Source: Ypsolopha sequella (taxonomy: Eukaryota > Arthropoda > Insecta > Lepidoptera > Ypsolophidae). From it: 64,000 nucleotides of DNA. Below are positions 53,350 to 64,000 of the stretch, piece after piece (position 1 is the stretch's first letter; every line of letters starts with the position of its first letter). The position numbers were made by a program, and so were the translations under genes. The notes under the pieces are model-generated. The model ran no database searches and had not been told where the DNA came from. It saw nothing but the letters and a program-made list of their open reading frames with translations. The stretch spans positions 62,001 to 126,000 of the forward strand of contig CAKOHE010000053.1 in assembly GCA_934047225.1 (NCBI GenBank), written 5' to 3'.

Positions 53350-55985
53350 AATGATATATAAAGTTTAGATTTGTTGTATTTGCGTGCTTCCTTCTGCACA
53401 TTCCCCCGAAAATGGGTAACTGTGACTATAATATAATATTCATACTCGCCACCTAAGCTGAAGCGAATTATAAGACATGTCACGACCTAACAATATAAAT
53501 GTTTGTGGTAAATACCTCTACATAAGGCTGCGATAAAATGGTTTATGTACTCGTAATTGTGATTAGTCTGAACGCGCTTAGTTGTTTAACTGTTGTATTG
53601 ACTGTACATGAGCCTAGAGCATGAACAACGCCAGACTTTCGAGGATTCGTTTGAAGAAATTGGGACTCTCCTTGTATTGAAAAAAATATATTTGATTTAT
53701 TGATCTTTTAACTAGAGATTCTACTTATAAACAATGTCTTAAGATTTATACTTTTGTCAAAAAAGAAATGTTTTCCACCCTCTTTTTTTTGGTTTTCAAA
53801 CGTTCGTTTCAAGAACGCGGTTAAGAGATCAACTTGTTTTTTTTTTTTCATAAAATAGGTAATAGAAATGTAAAAGGATTCTACTTAAATCCAATATTGT
53901 TTTCCCTACAAAATATTTCAGTATTACCTAAAACCACACCACTTTGTTGTTACGCTGCGCGATCATTAGTATTACGTGTCAAGAAAAAGACACCAATGAG
54001 CCAACATAGTCTTTATCAAAAGCAAATAAGGTATTTGCCATTGGACTTATTGTGCTGGACGGGTAATAAAAAAAAAGTTTGTATGAAAATTTTCACTCTA
54101 GGGTAGGCAGTGCCTACCCTGGCGTCATACAAACTTTTTTTTTTCAAAGTGTTATTTAAATTTATTCATATTTTTTTTATTGTCGGGCTTGACCTTTTGA
54201 TTGCTTTTCCGGAAAAAAGTTCTGTGCACGCCACTGACGTACAGTGCAACTATAAATTCATGAAACAAATAGGGGCGCCACTTTCTTAAAATGTGAGTTA
54301 AAATGAGTTAGAAATATTGATTTCTCTATGATAAACGCGTTTGTCTATCTCACTCCTACAAATTTAGTGTATGCAATGGAACGCAATCAGCATGAAAGAA
54401 TTGCGGACGTAATATATTACGTTTTGTTACAAGCATTTTATGGAATTATTCAATAAATTCGGAGTAATCCTGAAATAGCCTAAATCGCCTGTTCTTTTTT
54501 CCTAGGCAGCCTAAATGGCTACTGGTAGCCGATCTGATTTTTTGGTCGCCATTTGACCCCCTAAGGTAGCCTAAATGGCGATAATTCGCCTAATCTGGCA
54601 CCACTGGTAGGTGCAAGCACGTATCCTGGTGGGGGATAGTTGGGATGTATCCCGCCCCCAAAATGTAGGGTAACATAACACGGACAAATTTAAATTTGGT
54701 GTCATGATTGGGGCAAAAACATTGGCGAAACATTAATGAAGGCGGAGTACAGCCTATCTGTGATGAGTGGAGGAATATAGAAAAGAAAAACAGCATTCAG
54801 CATTGACGCCAGCTCCTGATACTATACTTGATGCAATGTCAGCGGGAACAGAAAAACTTATAAAATATAGAACTCAAGTATCTATAAAAAATAATGTTTC
54901 AGCTATTTCTTTCACATTGTTTTATATTATGCAGTTTCTTCCCTTAGTTAAAGTAGATGTAAGTAATTTGTTTAGTATAAGTTCTAGTATGTAACTGATA
55001 TGTTAAAAAAAAGACATGATCTTGCTAAGTTTCTTGCCCTTCTTCTTAGCAAGACTAATCGAATGGGCGGAGGTAGGCATGTATTTATACATATATGTAA
55101 CCTATTAGTAGTAGTATATAAGATGGGATTTGGTCGGCCGCCTGGATTCGTGCTGAGGGCTCGGTTGGTGATAATTGAACCTTGTTCCTGGTCCCTGGCC
55201 GGGTCTCCGGTATGGGTTCGGGCGATTGATTGGATTTCACCTTGTATAATTATAGATTTTATCTATCATTTTAATCGTAAATATGTATATTGCTCCATAA
55301 ATTAAATAAACCTTTAATTTAGTTCATGTACATTTATCATTCTATTAAATATATTTTTATAAGATTAAATTTGACTTGTAAAAAGTGTAGTATGTATAAC
55401 CACTTTACAAAATAAACTATTTGAATTTTTGCTAAATGTCCTCCCCGAACCAAAAGTATGGATACATGCTTGCGTAGGTGTATTCTACAACCAGAGTGAG
55501 GAAGTATGGATTATGTTATGACTATTCCTCAAGTTTCAAATAAAGGCAGACAAACACACGACTCTCAGCATTGAGTTCTTGTAAACCAATGACATACAAA
55601 CCATGGACCTCGGGTCTAGTACAAGATTTACGAAAAAAGTGTCCTTAGTGAAGTGTCAAAATATTAAGAAACAAAACATTTTAATTTGAATCGTATGTCA
55701 TTCATTGCTGCATGGCTCAATTTTGATTGACGTGCGATTGACACGCTTTTTAGTTTTCTTTTCAGCGCAGATCCGATGTCTATTTGTTAGTACGTCAATG
55801 TTGTTAACCTTGAAACTAACGCCATAGTCTCATACAGTAACTTTTAGGCAGAAATATAACTATTATGAATTAAAATCTCTTTGATTTTACAAATACCTAA
55901 AAAAAAAGTATAAAAAGGCAATAAAAGTCTTACGAAATGCAAATTGTAATTTTCTTTATCGCTATTTCAAACTTTACTTTTCGTA
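53350..55985. other. no gene supported; hairpins and short repeats
   Basis: A perfect palindrome GGGTAGGCAGTGCCTACCC (54101-54119) sits within a larger hairpin (AGTTTGTATG...CATACAAACT, 54074-54135). Repeated GCCTAAATGGC blocks occupy 54510-54580. Open frames at 53834, 54767 and 55000 have no recognisable domain. An AATAAA signal near 55305 is not tied to any gene. Confidence 0.4.
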
Positions 55986-55991
55986 TCACAA

Positions 55992-57438
55992 ATGTGGTTT
56001 CACTTATACCCTTGTTTAACATTTATTTTAACAAGTCTCATATCGGTAAGTTACTTCTGTCTGTCTGAGAAGGTGATAATATTGTTTAGCGATTACACAC
56101 TTATATTACCAATATCTTTATTAAAATGTGTGAAATAATTAAAGTAAAATAAAACTTGTTAATTAAAAAAAAAACTTTCAGGTCACCATTACAGAGGAAA
56201 ATGGAACAAGTACAAGTACAGTCAAATATGATCCTTTATACTCTGAAGTCCTCAAGAACATAACCCAAGTAAATAAAGATTTAAGAGAGTTAATAACATT
56301 CTATGAAGCAAAGTTCAAGAAGGAAAAGACAAAAGTGCTACCGGAAAATAAACATGACAAAGTAATTAATGAATTATTAAGCAAATTAAATGTAATAATG
56401 GAGGAAAGGCCACAAGATATCATTCCAAACTACGGTTATAATAAATCAAAAAAAGTAAAGAATAAAAGTGGTTCATCATCAGATGATACAAGTGATGATT
56501 ACTCATTAATCGATAGTGATTCTGAAGTAATAATCATAGCCAATGGAGATAAAAACAACTTGGACAGAGTTAATGCTAAAACAAGACGAGAGAGTCAAGC
56601 AATGAGAGAATCCTTAAGCAAACTTCTAAAACAAGCTCAAGCGCAGAAAGGAGACGCTTGGTTTGATTTTATGGAAACTGGTCTTAAAAAATTAGAAAAC
56701 TACGATGTCAGCGAAGAAAATGTATCATCGACCGATGGAAATGATTCCTCTGTTGGCAATGATTCTGTTAATATCATTGATTCTGCAGTTGGCGAAAATA
56801 CTAATGTTGGCAATGATTCTGTTATTGGCAATGTTTCTGCTGCTGGCCAAGATACTGTTGTTCGCGATGGAAATAAAAACGAGCAAAAGGATACAAAGGT
56901 AATATCAATATTAACGTTATATCATTGCGGTATAGAAACGCAGAAAAAAATGTAAATCTGCATGTAATGTGGACATAAATTTGTATCTCCTTGAAATTGA
57001 TAAATTGCCAAATTTAATATGAATGTGGTAGATAACACTTTGCAACATTCACAAATAATTTTTAAACATTCCCAATGATATTTTTGGTCGATTTCAGGTA
57101 ATTGCTAATGTTTCCAATTCAGAAGAATCTATTAAATTGGAGGAAGATGAAAGTAAAATGTTAAGGACAGCATACGCTGAAGCTTGCGCCAAAGTCATCG
57201 TCAGAAAATGTTATAAGGCAAGTTTTCAAGAAAACCGAAAGTGGCAGTTGCATTCAAATTCAAGTCTTATTACTAAGTAGTCCAAGTAGTAGAGTCCAAG
57301 ATTTGGATCAGTTGCAAATTGCAATTCACACGTTTATTTTAATCTCAACACTTTATCTCTTTACTTTAATACAAACAACAGACAGCAGATTTTGACCATA
57401 ATTATGTATTTAAAAATACGGCCGATAATGGCTGTTAA
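55992..57438 (+). CDS. predicted secreted protein, four exons, family unknown
   Basis: Exons: 55992-56045 (signal peptide MWFHLYPCLTFILTSLIS, donor GTAAGT), 56182-56898, 57098-57217 and 57382-57438. Every junction is phase 0, giving about 315 residues. Exon 2 opens VTITEENGTSTSTVKYDPLY, then helical charged sequence (VNKDLRELITFYEAKF), an acidic Ser/Asp tract (GSSSDDTSDDYSLIDSDSE), a second helical part (AMRESLSKLLKQAQAQKGDA) and degenerate repeats around VGNDSV. Exon 3 reads MLRTAYAEACAKVIVRKCYK. Intron 3 would use a GC donor (AAG/GCAAGT). Exon 4 ends NTADNGC with TAA, and AATAAA follows at 57473. I do not recognise the family. The phase agreement and signal peptide make a real gene likely; the last exon is the least certain. 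Confidence 0.72.
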
Positions 57439-57537
57439 TCATTGGACTATGAATTTACAAAAAGATTACAAAAATAAACAGACCGAAGATATAAAGGAAA
57501 CAAGCCAGGAGGTACTACCATCTAACTTGCAAGCCCG

Positions 57538-57688
57538 AAGTTATTTGGGGGAGAGTAAGAGGACAGCTCTCAAACAGGCACAACCAAGTCCCATAATGCC
57601 TGGGACCGATTGACGGTGGTATATCCATCCCCAATTGCCGGCCCTTATATAAAACAGACTAGTGACGGGCAGCGCCGTCATTGGTGTC
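57538..57688 (+). repeat. dispersed repeat, copy 2 (partner at 377-533)
   Basis: Lies just downstream of the secreted-protein gene. See the first copy for the shared blocks. Confidence 0.7.
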
Positions 57689-57841
57689 ATACTAAACTAG
57701 ACACGCAAAGGATTAGTTGTTAAGGTTAAACGTCAGTCGCTTAGCGCAAAGTACATAACCTAAATGTGTTTTTCCGGTTAAGAAATGAAAAAAAAAACAT
57801 TTTGGTCTGTGGCAATTGACCCCAAAAGTTCAGTTTTAGTG

Positions 57842-57983
57842 AGGTTTATAAAGCAAGAGTTTGAAGTTTAATGCACAATTAGTCATGATCTTGTCCAAAC
57901 AATGTTAAAACAGCATTTTAAGTTGGTTTTGAAAAGATTATGACTAAATATGTATACAATTTCAAACTCTTTCTTTATAAACC
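57842..57983. mobile_element. MITE-like inverted repeat
   Basis: AGGTTTATAAAGCAAGAGTT at the left is the inverse of AACTCTTTCTTTATAAACCT at the right. AGTCATGATCTT and AAGATTATGACT are also inverted inside. Confidence 0.8.
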
Positions 57984-57989
57984 TTATTA

Positions 57990-59770
57990 ATCAATCAATC
58001 AATCAGTTCAAGGCCGTTTTCGGCTCAGAATAAGGAATACAAATAGAAACCTGGCTAAAATAATACGCGGAGAAAGACACCTATCCTTGATTTTCTTACG
58101 ACATTCTAGTGCGTTAGAGAGAGATGGATATGTATTAGTTTTTTCTTAATTAGGTAGGTTGTCACTAGTTCATTGCTTTGCTAGTGATGTAACAATGTCG
58201 ATTTTTGACTACGATAAATAAACCAAATCGAAATGAACCGCGACCAATCTCCTTACCACACATTATATCGTATCAAAGTGTGAAAAAAAAGAGAATGCAG
58301 GAGGCACCGACCTTTCTGGTGACATCCTCTTGCTTTGGAAGGAGGCCAAGAGAATTAATAGCAAAGTGGTCTCTGTCTACCCCAGTGGGACACATGTTAT
58401 ACTGTGTAAATAAGGAATTAATAAAAGGATATCTTTCGTTTAGCATAATATTTTTTATTAAGTACAAATTACTATATCGTAGGCAGGTAGGTACATAAGT
58501 TAAGTCCAAAATTGTGATTGTTTCTAGTACAAAAAATGCTGTAGCTTGTATCAGAGATACAACCGTAAACTATTTAAGTGGATACTTTTCAAGTCGCCTC
58601 TTAACTAAATCAAATAGATGTTCGTTGATGTCGCGTCTTTGTTCAATCAAGGAGGAAGGAATTAATCGCAACAATAGAAATCATAATAATCATAGACTTA
58701 TAGGATTCGTAATAATAATATTATGTCAATGATGAGCGATGACAGCGCCATTACTACATAGGTAATTTCAATTTTTTTTTTATTTCTATCAAATAAACAT
58801 CAACTTATCTTGAATAAAAACTAATAACAAATAATGAACGATTAAAATACATAATAACCTGTAATAAGAAATCAAATTATGCGCAGTTCAAGTCAATAAG
58901 CATTCCCAAAATTCATTTCACGATAGAACTACCCTGTCAAAGTACTTTTATTGTCAACCACTAAGTACGAAAATGTCTTGATCTGCGGAATTTCTTCGTG
59001 AAGTCGATCACGGCAGTAACGTGAACGAACAGGCCTTTCAGAACGATTTGCGAACATAGAAGTATGCACTTTTCTAAACCGCAGACATCCATAGGTACTG
59101 GTTCTGTTGCCTAAAATTGAAAAATTGTAGAGTTAATATACTATAGTATAGTACAAGCACGTACCTACAAACAAGATTGATAATGCAATTATACCTAATT
59201 ATTTAAAGGTTACCAATGTGTCTGTATCTGGTAAATATAACGTTGGTAAGGCATCTGCTTTTAAAAGTCTCCATTTTAAATTTTCGTTTGGTCCAAAAGA
59301 ATCCGACGTAAAGTGTTTCGAACAAATATGACTGCTTTTTTTAATTGCCCAATTTGGTCAAATTATTCGTCTAAGCCATTCACTTTTTAATTCTTCCCTT
59401 TTTGGAAATCTTTAACAAAAAAATATAGCGATATTTATTCGGCATTATTTTTCTTTTAACTCGCGCTGCATTGAGGGATTTTCTTTTCTTTTTTTTTTAC
59501 TCTTCCCTAGTCGCTGGATAGATAGCGCTGAACGTGGTAAGTTACTGCAAGGAACGGAACGTCACATAATTTTTTGATTATTGCACTTGGATGTAATTTT
59601 GAGATCGTTAAACGAAACGTACATAAAAAAATAATTAATGTCATTGTCACATCACATCACAATGACATTTTTGAAAATAAATAAATAATAACAACAAGGA
59701 AAAAGAAAAAAATAATTAGCAGTCTTTTTATGAGTTTTCTACGCCAAAAAGAAAATGTCCCAAGAGAAAA
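57990..59770. other. no gene supported; repeat fragments
   Basis: An (AATC)n run at 57989-58003 starts a block (TTTTCGGCTCAGAATAAGGA) whose inverse lies at about 60825-60865. The open frames at 58205-58509 and 58514-58732 have no recognisable domain. The remainder is AT-rich. Confidence 0.4.
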
Positions 59771-59779
59771 AGAAGAGAA

Positions 59780-59960
59780 GTCTGTGCCTAAAATAATTGT
59801 ATAAAAATGGAGGCATACATCTTTTTCCTAAAGATGTAAGTCGTAAAGCGCAAATAGTACAAGCCATGGTACATTTTAAACCTGGACGGACCATAACAAA
59901 GCATTCGCACATAATATGCTCAGCACACATGTCATCAACCAACGAGCGTATGTGACGTGA
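59780..59960 (+). pseudogene. decayed THAP-domain fragment
   Basis: The + strand reads GGIHLFPKDVSRKAQIVQAM, then FKPGRTITKHSHIICSAHM. HLFPKD, the Gly-Arg turn and the C-S-A-H block match the THAP C2CH pattern. Upstream the first cysteine pair is in a shifted frame with a TAA stop (TGTGCCTAAAATAATTGT). It is therefore a broken copy. It is not obviously the same sequence as the THAP gene at 7749-8999. Confidence 0.6.
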
Positions 59961-60930
59961 CGTGACTTGACGCAATGTTTTTTTTTTTTTTTCAATCGTT
60001 TTGGCTTTGGCACCTAGCAACGTAGTCAGTTCAACACCATCTACAGAGTTCTTGGAAACTATGTTTTTTTTTTAATACTCAAAAAGAAAACCTCTCATTA
60101 ATCTATTATGCTTTATGCACGGCTGCCGCGGGAACCAATGTTCGATAGTTTGCCACACGGACTTTATCACATCACTATACGAAAAAACATAACCTCTCAT
60201 AGTCGGCAGAAAATCTATATAAAACAGGCAAATATCGGTGTAGAATTGAACACGAGTATGATTTACAAGAACTACTATTATTGTTACTGAGTTTTAGGTA
60301 TGATCCTGCAACTTATTAACATAAAAACTATCAGAACTCACCGATGAAATGATATTGCTTCATTGTTGTTTTCTTTTCTTCCTGTATGCGATTTACAGCC
60401 TTCAATCGCACAAGACATTTTATTACAATGTTAAAAAAACAATCAACACAAACAATAATAAATCACACTTTCACGAATTTTGAGAGGAAGAGCACCAAAA
60501 TATTTAATTTCTCTCGGTGAAGCTGTAAACTTTCGCAAAATGCAATAGACATTTCGATGCCACCAAATTAAGATGTGATGCACGCAACGAACGATATTGC
60601 AACACAACGATACAATGATGAGACATATTTAATTTGATGGTATTATAATATTTAAAATACATCCAAATTACATCCATCTGACATTTGTTTGGTTCAATCT
60701 AGTGACACACCAGGAAAAAATATAAAGTAAGTGCGGTCCGCTATTTCATTCACTCGTACACAGGAGTAATTTACGTTAGATGAGTACAATGGCTAATGCC
60801 CAGTTCTTATTTTAGTCAGGCTTCTATTTGTATTCCTTATTCTGAGGTTTTCGGTCACAGCGACTGTCAATGCTGAGAGCGGCGCTGGTGAGCCCTCACG
60901 TGGCTGACGTAGCCAAACCTTATTAATACT
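59961..60930. other. no gene seen
   Basis: AT-rich with poly-T tracts. The short open frame at 60108-60290 has no recognisable domain. Confidence 0.4.
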
Positions 60931-60939
60931 GAACTATTG

Positions 60940-61630
60940 AAAGAAAGAAAGAAACACATTTATTCCGGCAACAGCCACACTTACAATACAATACATACAA
61001 TATTTCTACTTACATCTATTTTAATTAAAATTACATTAGAACTATACGGTAGGCTGTTGCTGAAAAAGGCAACTGACTCAGCGATGTGCTGAAGGTGTAA
61101 TCCCTCAGCGCTGATTTTCAGTCAGTGCCTGCTGGTGACTCATGAGCGTACCAGGTGCAGAGCGGCGCTGTGCAGTGGGCAATAAATAAATAAATAATAA
61201 CAGTAATAGCTATATATATACCATGAAACTATAAAACAACATTTCTAAAATATTAATAAAATATGTAATAAGTATTACTTAAACTAATATGATGTGATAT
61301 AAATGAAATATATAGGTATACATAAATAATATAACTTAATTTACTTTAAAGTATTAAATAAAAACTTTGCAGAACAACTCAAGGTCTTTGATGCGATTTA
61401 AGTCAGTCAGACTAGCGGCGAGAAGTTTCGACAGGAAACGGTAGTCTCTACTGTTCAAGTAAATATGCCCTGAGCTTGCGCCCAAAAGCACACCTACTAG
61501 TCACTTCACGGACTGGGGGAGGAATATTGTTCCAGCACTTGGACGCCACATATTTAAAACTGCCAGGGAATGCCGTCGTTCTGTGTGCGTATTGGCGTCC
61601 AAAATGCTTTTCAATTTTTAACTTCTAAAC
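60940..61630 (-). pseudogene. CR1-like LINE, ORF2 C-terminus and 3' UTR
   Basis: The minus strand from about 61630 reads IEKHFGRQYAHRTTAFPG, then YVASKCWNNIPPPVREVTSR and FGRKLRAYLLEQ with a TAG at about 61457-61459. A 500-bp 3' UTR follows, ending in a (TTTC)n tail (plus strand GAAAGAAAGAAAG, 60938-60953). This is the C-terminal end common to CR1-like LINE ORF2 proteins. It is 5'-truncated and dead. Confidence 0.8.
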
Positions 61631-61841
61631 AAGAAAATCAAAGTTAAGTTATGCACTTTGCGCTAAGCGACTGACGTGACGTTTGAACTTAAGTAAAGTG
61701 GCAGGAGGCACGACCATGCCGGAAGTTTATTGATTTATCGATTCTAATTTTTAGGCTGTGACAAGATCTTTAAACTTCGTATGTGACAAAAAAAAATGCA
61801 AAAAAGGCTTTAAAAATTACTTCAAAACGCAGCAAAAACAG

Positions 61842-61946
61842 GATGTCTTGAATCATTTGAAGCTGGAAATGACACTAATAAAATCAAAGAAATAAAGCCA
61901 GAGGATAACATTCAGATATATCCATTGATAGGATCCCCACCAATTC
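61842..61946 (+). CDS. possible internal exon, unidentified
   Basis: After AGCAAAAACAG the frame reads CLESFEAGNDTNKIKEIKPE, then DNIQIYPLIGSPPI, and ends at a good donor (ATTC/GTAAGTG, 61947). The same frame is closed by TAA upstream. Composition looks like protein, but the acceptor has a weak pyrimidine tract and no flanking exon was found. Confidence 0.35.
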
Positions 61947-62041
61947 GTAAGTGATTTCTTTAGCAGCAGACTAGTAAATTTCAAAGTTTTCCTCCAATAC
62001 ACAATTGATTTGGTTTATCGCTATTATACCTTTACCTAGGA

Positions 62042-62216
62042 AGTTTATATTACATATTTATGTAGAAACACTTACTAAAATAATAATTTCCAGATATATT
62101 TCCAGATATATTTTCGATTAATTGTAACTAATTCCACTGACGCCGACTGTATGTCGAAATATATCTGGAAATTATTATTTTAATAAGTGTTTTTATATAA
62201 ATACGTAATATGAACT
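62042..62216. mobile_element. foldback MITE
   Basis: Arms of about 60 bp share AACACTTA.TAAAATAATAATTTCCAGATATATTTC in inverse orientation. The loop is about 40 bp. The left arm has a small internal duplication (TCCAGATATATT). Confidence 0.88.
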
Positions 62217-62589
62217 GAATAAAAAAAAAACAAATAAGTTATCTTCAATATTTAATTTACCTAGGAAGTAGATACCACAGGAAACGAACATTTTCTAGGA
62301 ACGTTAGGACCTAAGACGATAAAAATATGATTCACAGAATTGGAATGGGAAACAAACATAAAAAAAAAAATCTAATTTTTACTTTTCCAAAGTGTGTAGT
62401 TCGAAAACGGATGGGAATATGGATAAACTGTATAGAATCAAAGTTATAGAAAATGTTATATATAGACTTTCATTTAATCATAGAACATTTTTCGCTAAAA
62501 TGCACCATTTTTGAGATATTGGCGAAGAACCTGAAATTGAGACCTGTCAACCCCCCTCCCTCCGCCACGCCTCCTAGACGTCAGGATTT

Positions 62590-63512
62590 TTAGTATGTTT
62601 TCTCCCTGAGCACCTTGAATAAGTTTCTGTAGAAATCGCTTAGGTTCCCGCTCACGCACTCTACAACTGCTTTATTAATTGAACTCATAGCTTTCCTGTT
62701 GTATTCACAATCCGTATCATCTTCTATACTAATAATAAAGTAGGTACAAAGCGTGTCTGTACACTGAACATTTCCGCGAATTTTTAAATGAAATGGGTTA
62801 CTGAGGTCAAAACTACGTTTTTTAGAATTTTTGTCTGTCTGTATGTATGTTTCGTTGTAACTAGAGAACCACTCAACGGATTTGAATGCGGTTTTCTTTA
62901 TCGTCATCGTAGTGACCCTGCTCAACATAAGGGGTTCTGATAAAATAACGGCCAAGGCGAAAACGGGGCAAAGATGCAAAAAACGGAGCCGCGGGCGAAA
63001 CGCTAATAAATAACATTTGAAAAATTTACGTACGCGTACTTTCTGAAAAAAAGGACAATATTTACATACATTTTCTAAAATGTATCTAATACACATAAAC
63101 ATGTCGTTCAGACAAAAAATAAAAAGTTTGATTTTGTCTATTTATTACTCACTGTAGTATTGGTAAGGAACAAAAATTGTGTGAGCCCGACTCGTTCTTG
63201 ACCGATATTTGAGTACAGAACATTAAAAAAGTAAAAAGGCTAATTTTTAATGACATGTATTTTTTACAGCATTCTCAGAAGATTTTTATATCACCTGCTT
63301 TCCAAGTTCAAAAGTGAGTCATGCTCCCTTAACACTGACAGTTTCATTCCGAAATTAAGGTTGCCTGCACCTATGAATTCGGGTGGTTGATTAAATTTCA
63401 CCTTAAAGAGTTGGGTTGTTCCCAGAGTTGGGTTTTGTTTCCTATGATGGCATTTTTTATGAGGCCCCATTACGCCTGGATTTTTCTCAAGATTCATAGA
63501 AAAGGTAAACAT
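62590..63512 (-). CDS. unidentified minus-strand gene, last two exons (63512-63295 and 62728-62590)
   Basis: The upstream exon reads LFKVKFNQPPEFIGAGNLNF, then GMKLSVLREHDSLLNLES, to an AGCAG/GTGATA donor at 63295 (phase 2). The last exon starts after TTTATTATTAG at 62728 and reads IEDDTDCEYNRKAMSSINKA, then VVECVSGNLSDFYRNLFKVL and stops at 62590-62592. The phases agree. The start of the upstream exon is uncertain (an ATG at 63512 or an acceptor within it). I do not recognise the protein. A continuous 170-codon frame also covers 63102-62590, but it reads through a Helitron and is less likely. The acceptor of the last exon falls inside the Helitron end. Confidence 0.45.
62723..63006 (+). mobile_element. 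short non-autonomous Helitron
   Basis: Starts TCTATACTAATAATAAAG and ends GGAGCCGCGGGCGAAACGCTAA followed by T. The GC-rich hairpin and CTRR-type 3' end are as in the element at 9985-10857. The internal CCACTCAACGGATTTGAATG block is typical of this lepidopteran family. 284 bp, no coding sequence. Confidence 0.7.
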
Positions 63513-64000
63513 TTATAGTGAAGTCAACAGCTTATTTTCCTCTTTTTTTTCAAAACTATTATCTAGCTACATCAAACTATGTCTCTATGTAGTCCAAAAA
63601 GCAAAATTAGATGAAACACCATCATAATAGCTGTCAGGATATCGTGAATATCGCCTTTTTGCAAGTTGTATAATTTTTATTTGTACTGGAAATAAAAAAG
63701 AGAGAAATACAGACGTCGTTCATGTAAAGAATACTAATTTAATACAATTATGTATAAATAAACAGTTACCATTTCATGAAAAACACAAAGTCAGCGCTTT
63801 TTTAATATCTCGCCATGCTGTTCCTCTTGATGAGAAATCGGAGTGCGGTGTGCTGGGTGAGGGAAACATATACATATAGAGATGTGTACAAAGTTTCTTG
63901 AGATCAAAGCCATCAGGACGTTACAATCACCTAAAGCATTTATATGGTAGCTGAGCGAGATGGCCCACCTTAAGGGGCTATACCGTGAAAATTGACACTT
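63513..64000. other. no gene seen
   Basis: AT-rich with nothing I can support. It should contain upstream parts of the minus-strand gene, probably intron. Confidence 0.4.

Noticed and set aside
56705..56902. Leu/Met-rich membrane-like protein on the + strand
   Set aside because: Alternative frame of the repeat region in the secreted-protein exon; no start context or splice support.
62590..63102. Single 170-residue minus-strand protein
   Set aside because: It reads straight through a Helitron; the split-exon model with matching phase is better.

Overview
The window is eukaryotic nuclear DNA, almost certainly from a moth or butterfly with a large, repeat-rich genome. Evidence: AT-rich sequence, GT-AG introns, short host exons lost among transposable elements, Helitron ends and RTE, Jockey and CR1-like LINE tails of the kinds common in Lepidoptera, and an insect-type ryanodine receptor exon. 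No prokaryotic or plasmid feature is present.

Layout. 0-7.3 kb: dispersed repeats, an RTE 3' end, an RTE reverse-transcriptase fragment running into a 44-bp satellite, then a broken Ty1/copia gag-protease copy with its leader and a possible LTR. 7.7-9.0 kb: a small two-exon THAP-domain gene. 9.5-15.4 kb: a possible terminal exon, a complete non-autonomous Helitron, a Ty3/gypsy integrase fragment, a Jockey RT tail, and a SmD1 C-terminal fragment with an expanded Gly/Arg tandem repeat fused to an RTE tail. 15.4-20.9 kb: a structurally complete, recently inserted BEL/Pao element (BEL-A; 594/595 identical LTRs, 5-bp TSD) with a pol deletion filled by a 16-bp tandem repeat. 21.5-25.3 kb: a second, gag-only BEL/Pao element (BEL-B; 131-bp LTRs, 5-bp TSD) carrying about 45 copies of a 29-bp minisatellite. 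26-32 kb: foldback elements, a hAT-type MITE, one exon of a CASD1 homologue and one unidentified possible exon. 33.2-44.6 kb: a nested complex in which a nearly intact Jockey LINE lies next to a third BEL element (BEL-C), BEL-C is split by a CR1-like LINE, and that LINE is split by an unclassified 1,346-bp insertion. 46.5-53.3 kb: MITEs, a pogo-like element with a recombinase-like start, one ryanodine receptor exon, and a 4.17-kb inverted-repeat-bounded segment containing a decayed Penelope-like element. 55.9-57.5 kb: a four-exon gene for an unrecognised secreted protein. 59-64 kb: a decayed THAP fragment, a CR1-like LINE tail, and the last exons of an unidentified minus-strand gene whose final acceptor appears to lie inside a Helitron end.

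The recurring theme is tandem arrays arising inside retroelement or GC-rich coding sequence: 44 bp in an RTE catalytic motif, 16 bp in BEL-A pol, 29 bp in BEL-B, 57 bp in SmD1 Gly/Arg codons and 21 bp beside an RTE C-terminus. BEL-A and BEL-B keep LTRs, TSDs and gag while pol is lost or catalytically altered, which suggests mobilisation in trans. All identifications come from reading the sequence; no database search was run.
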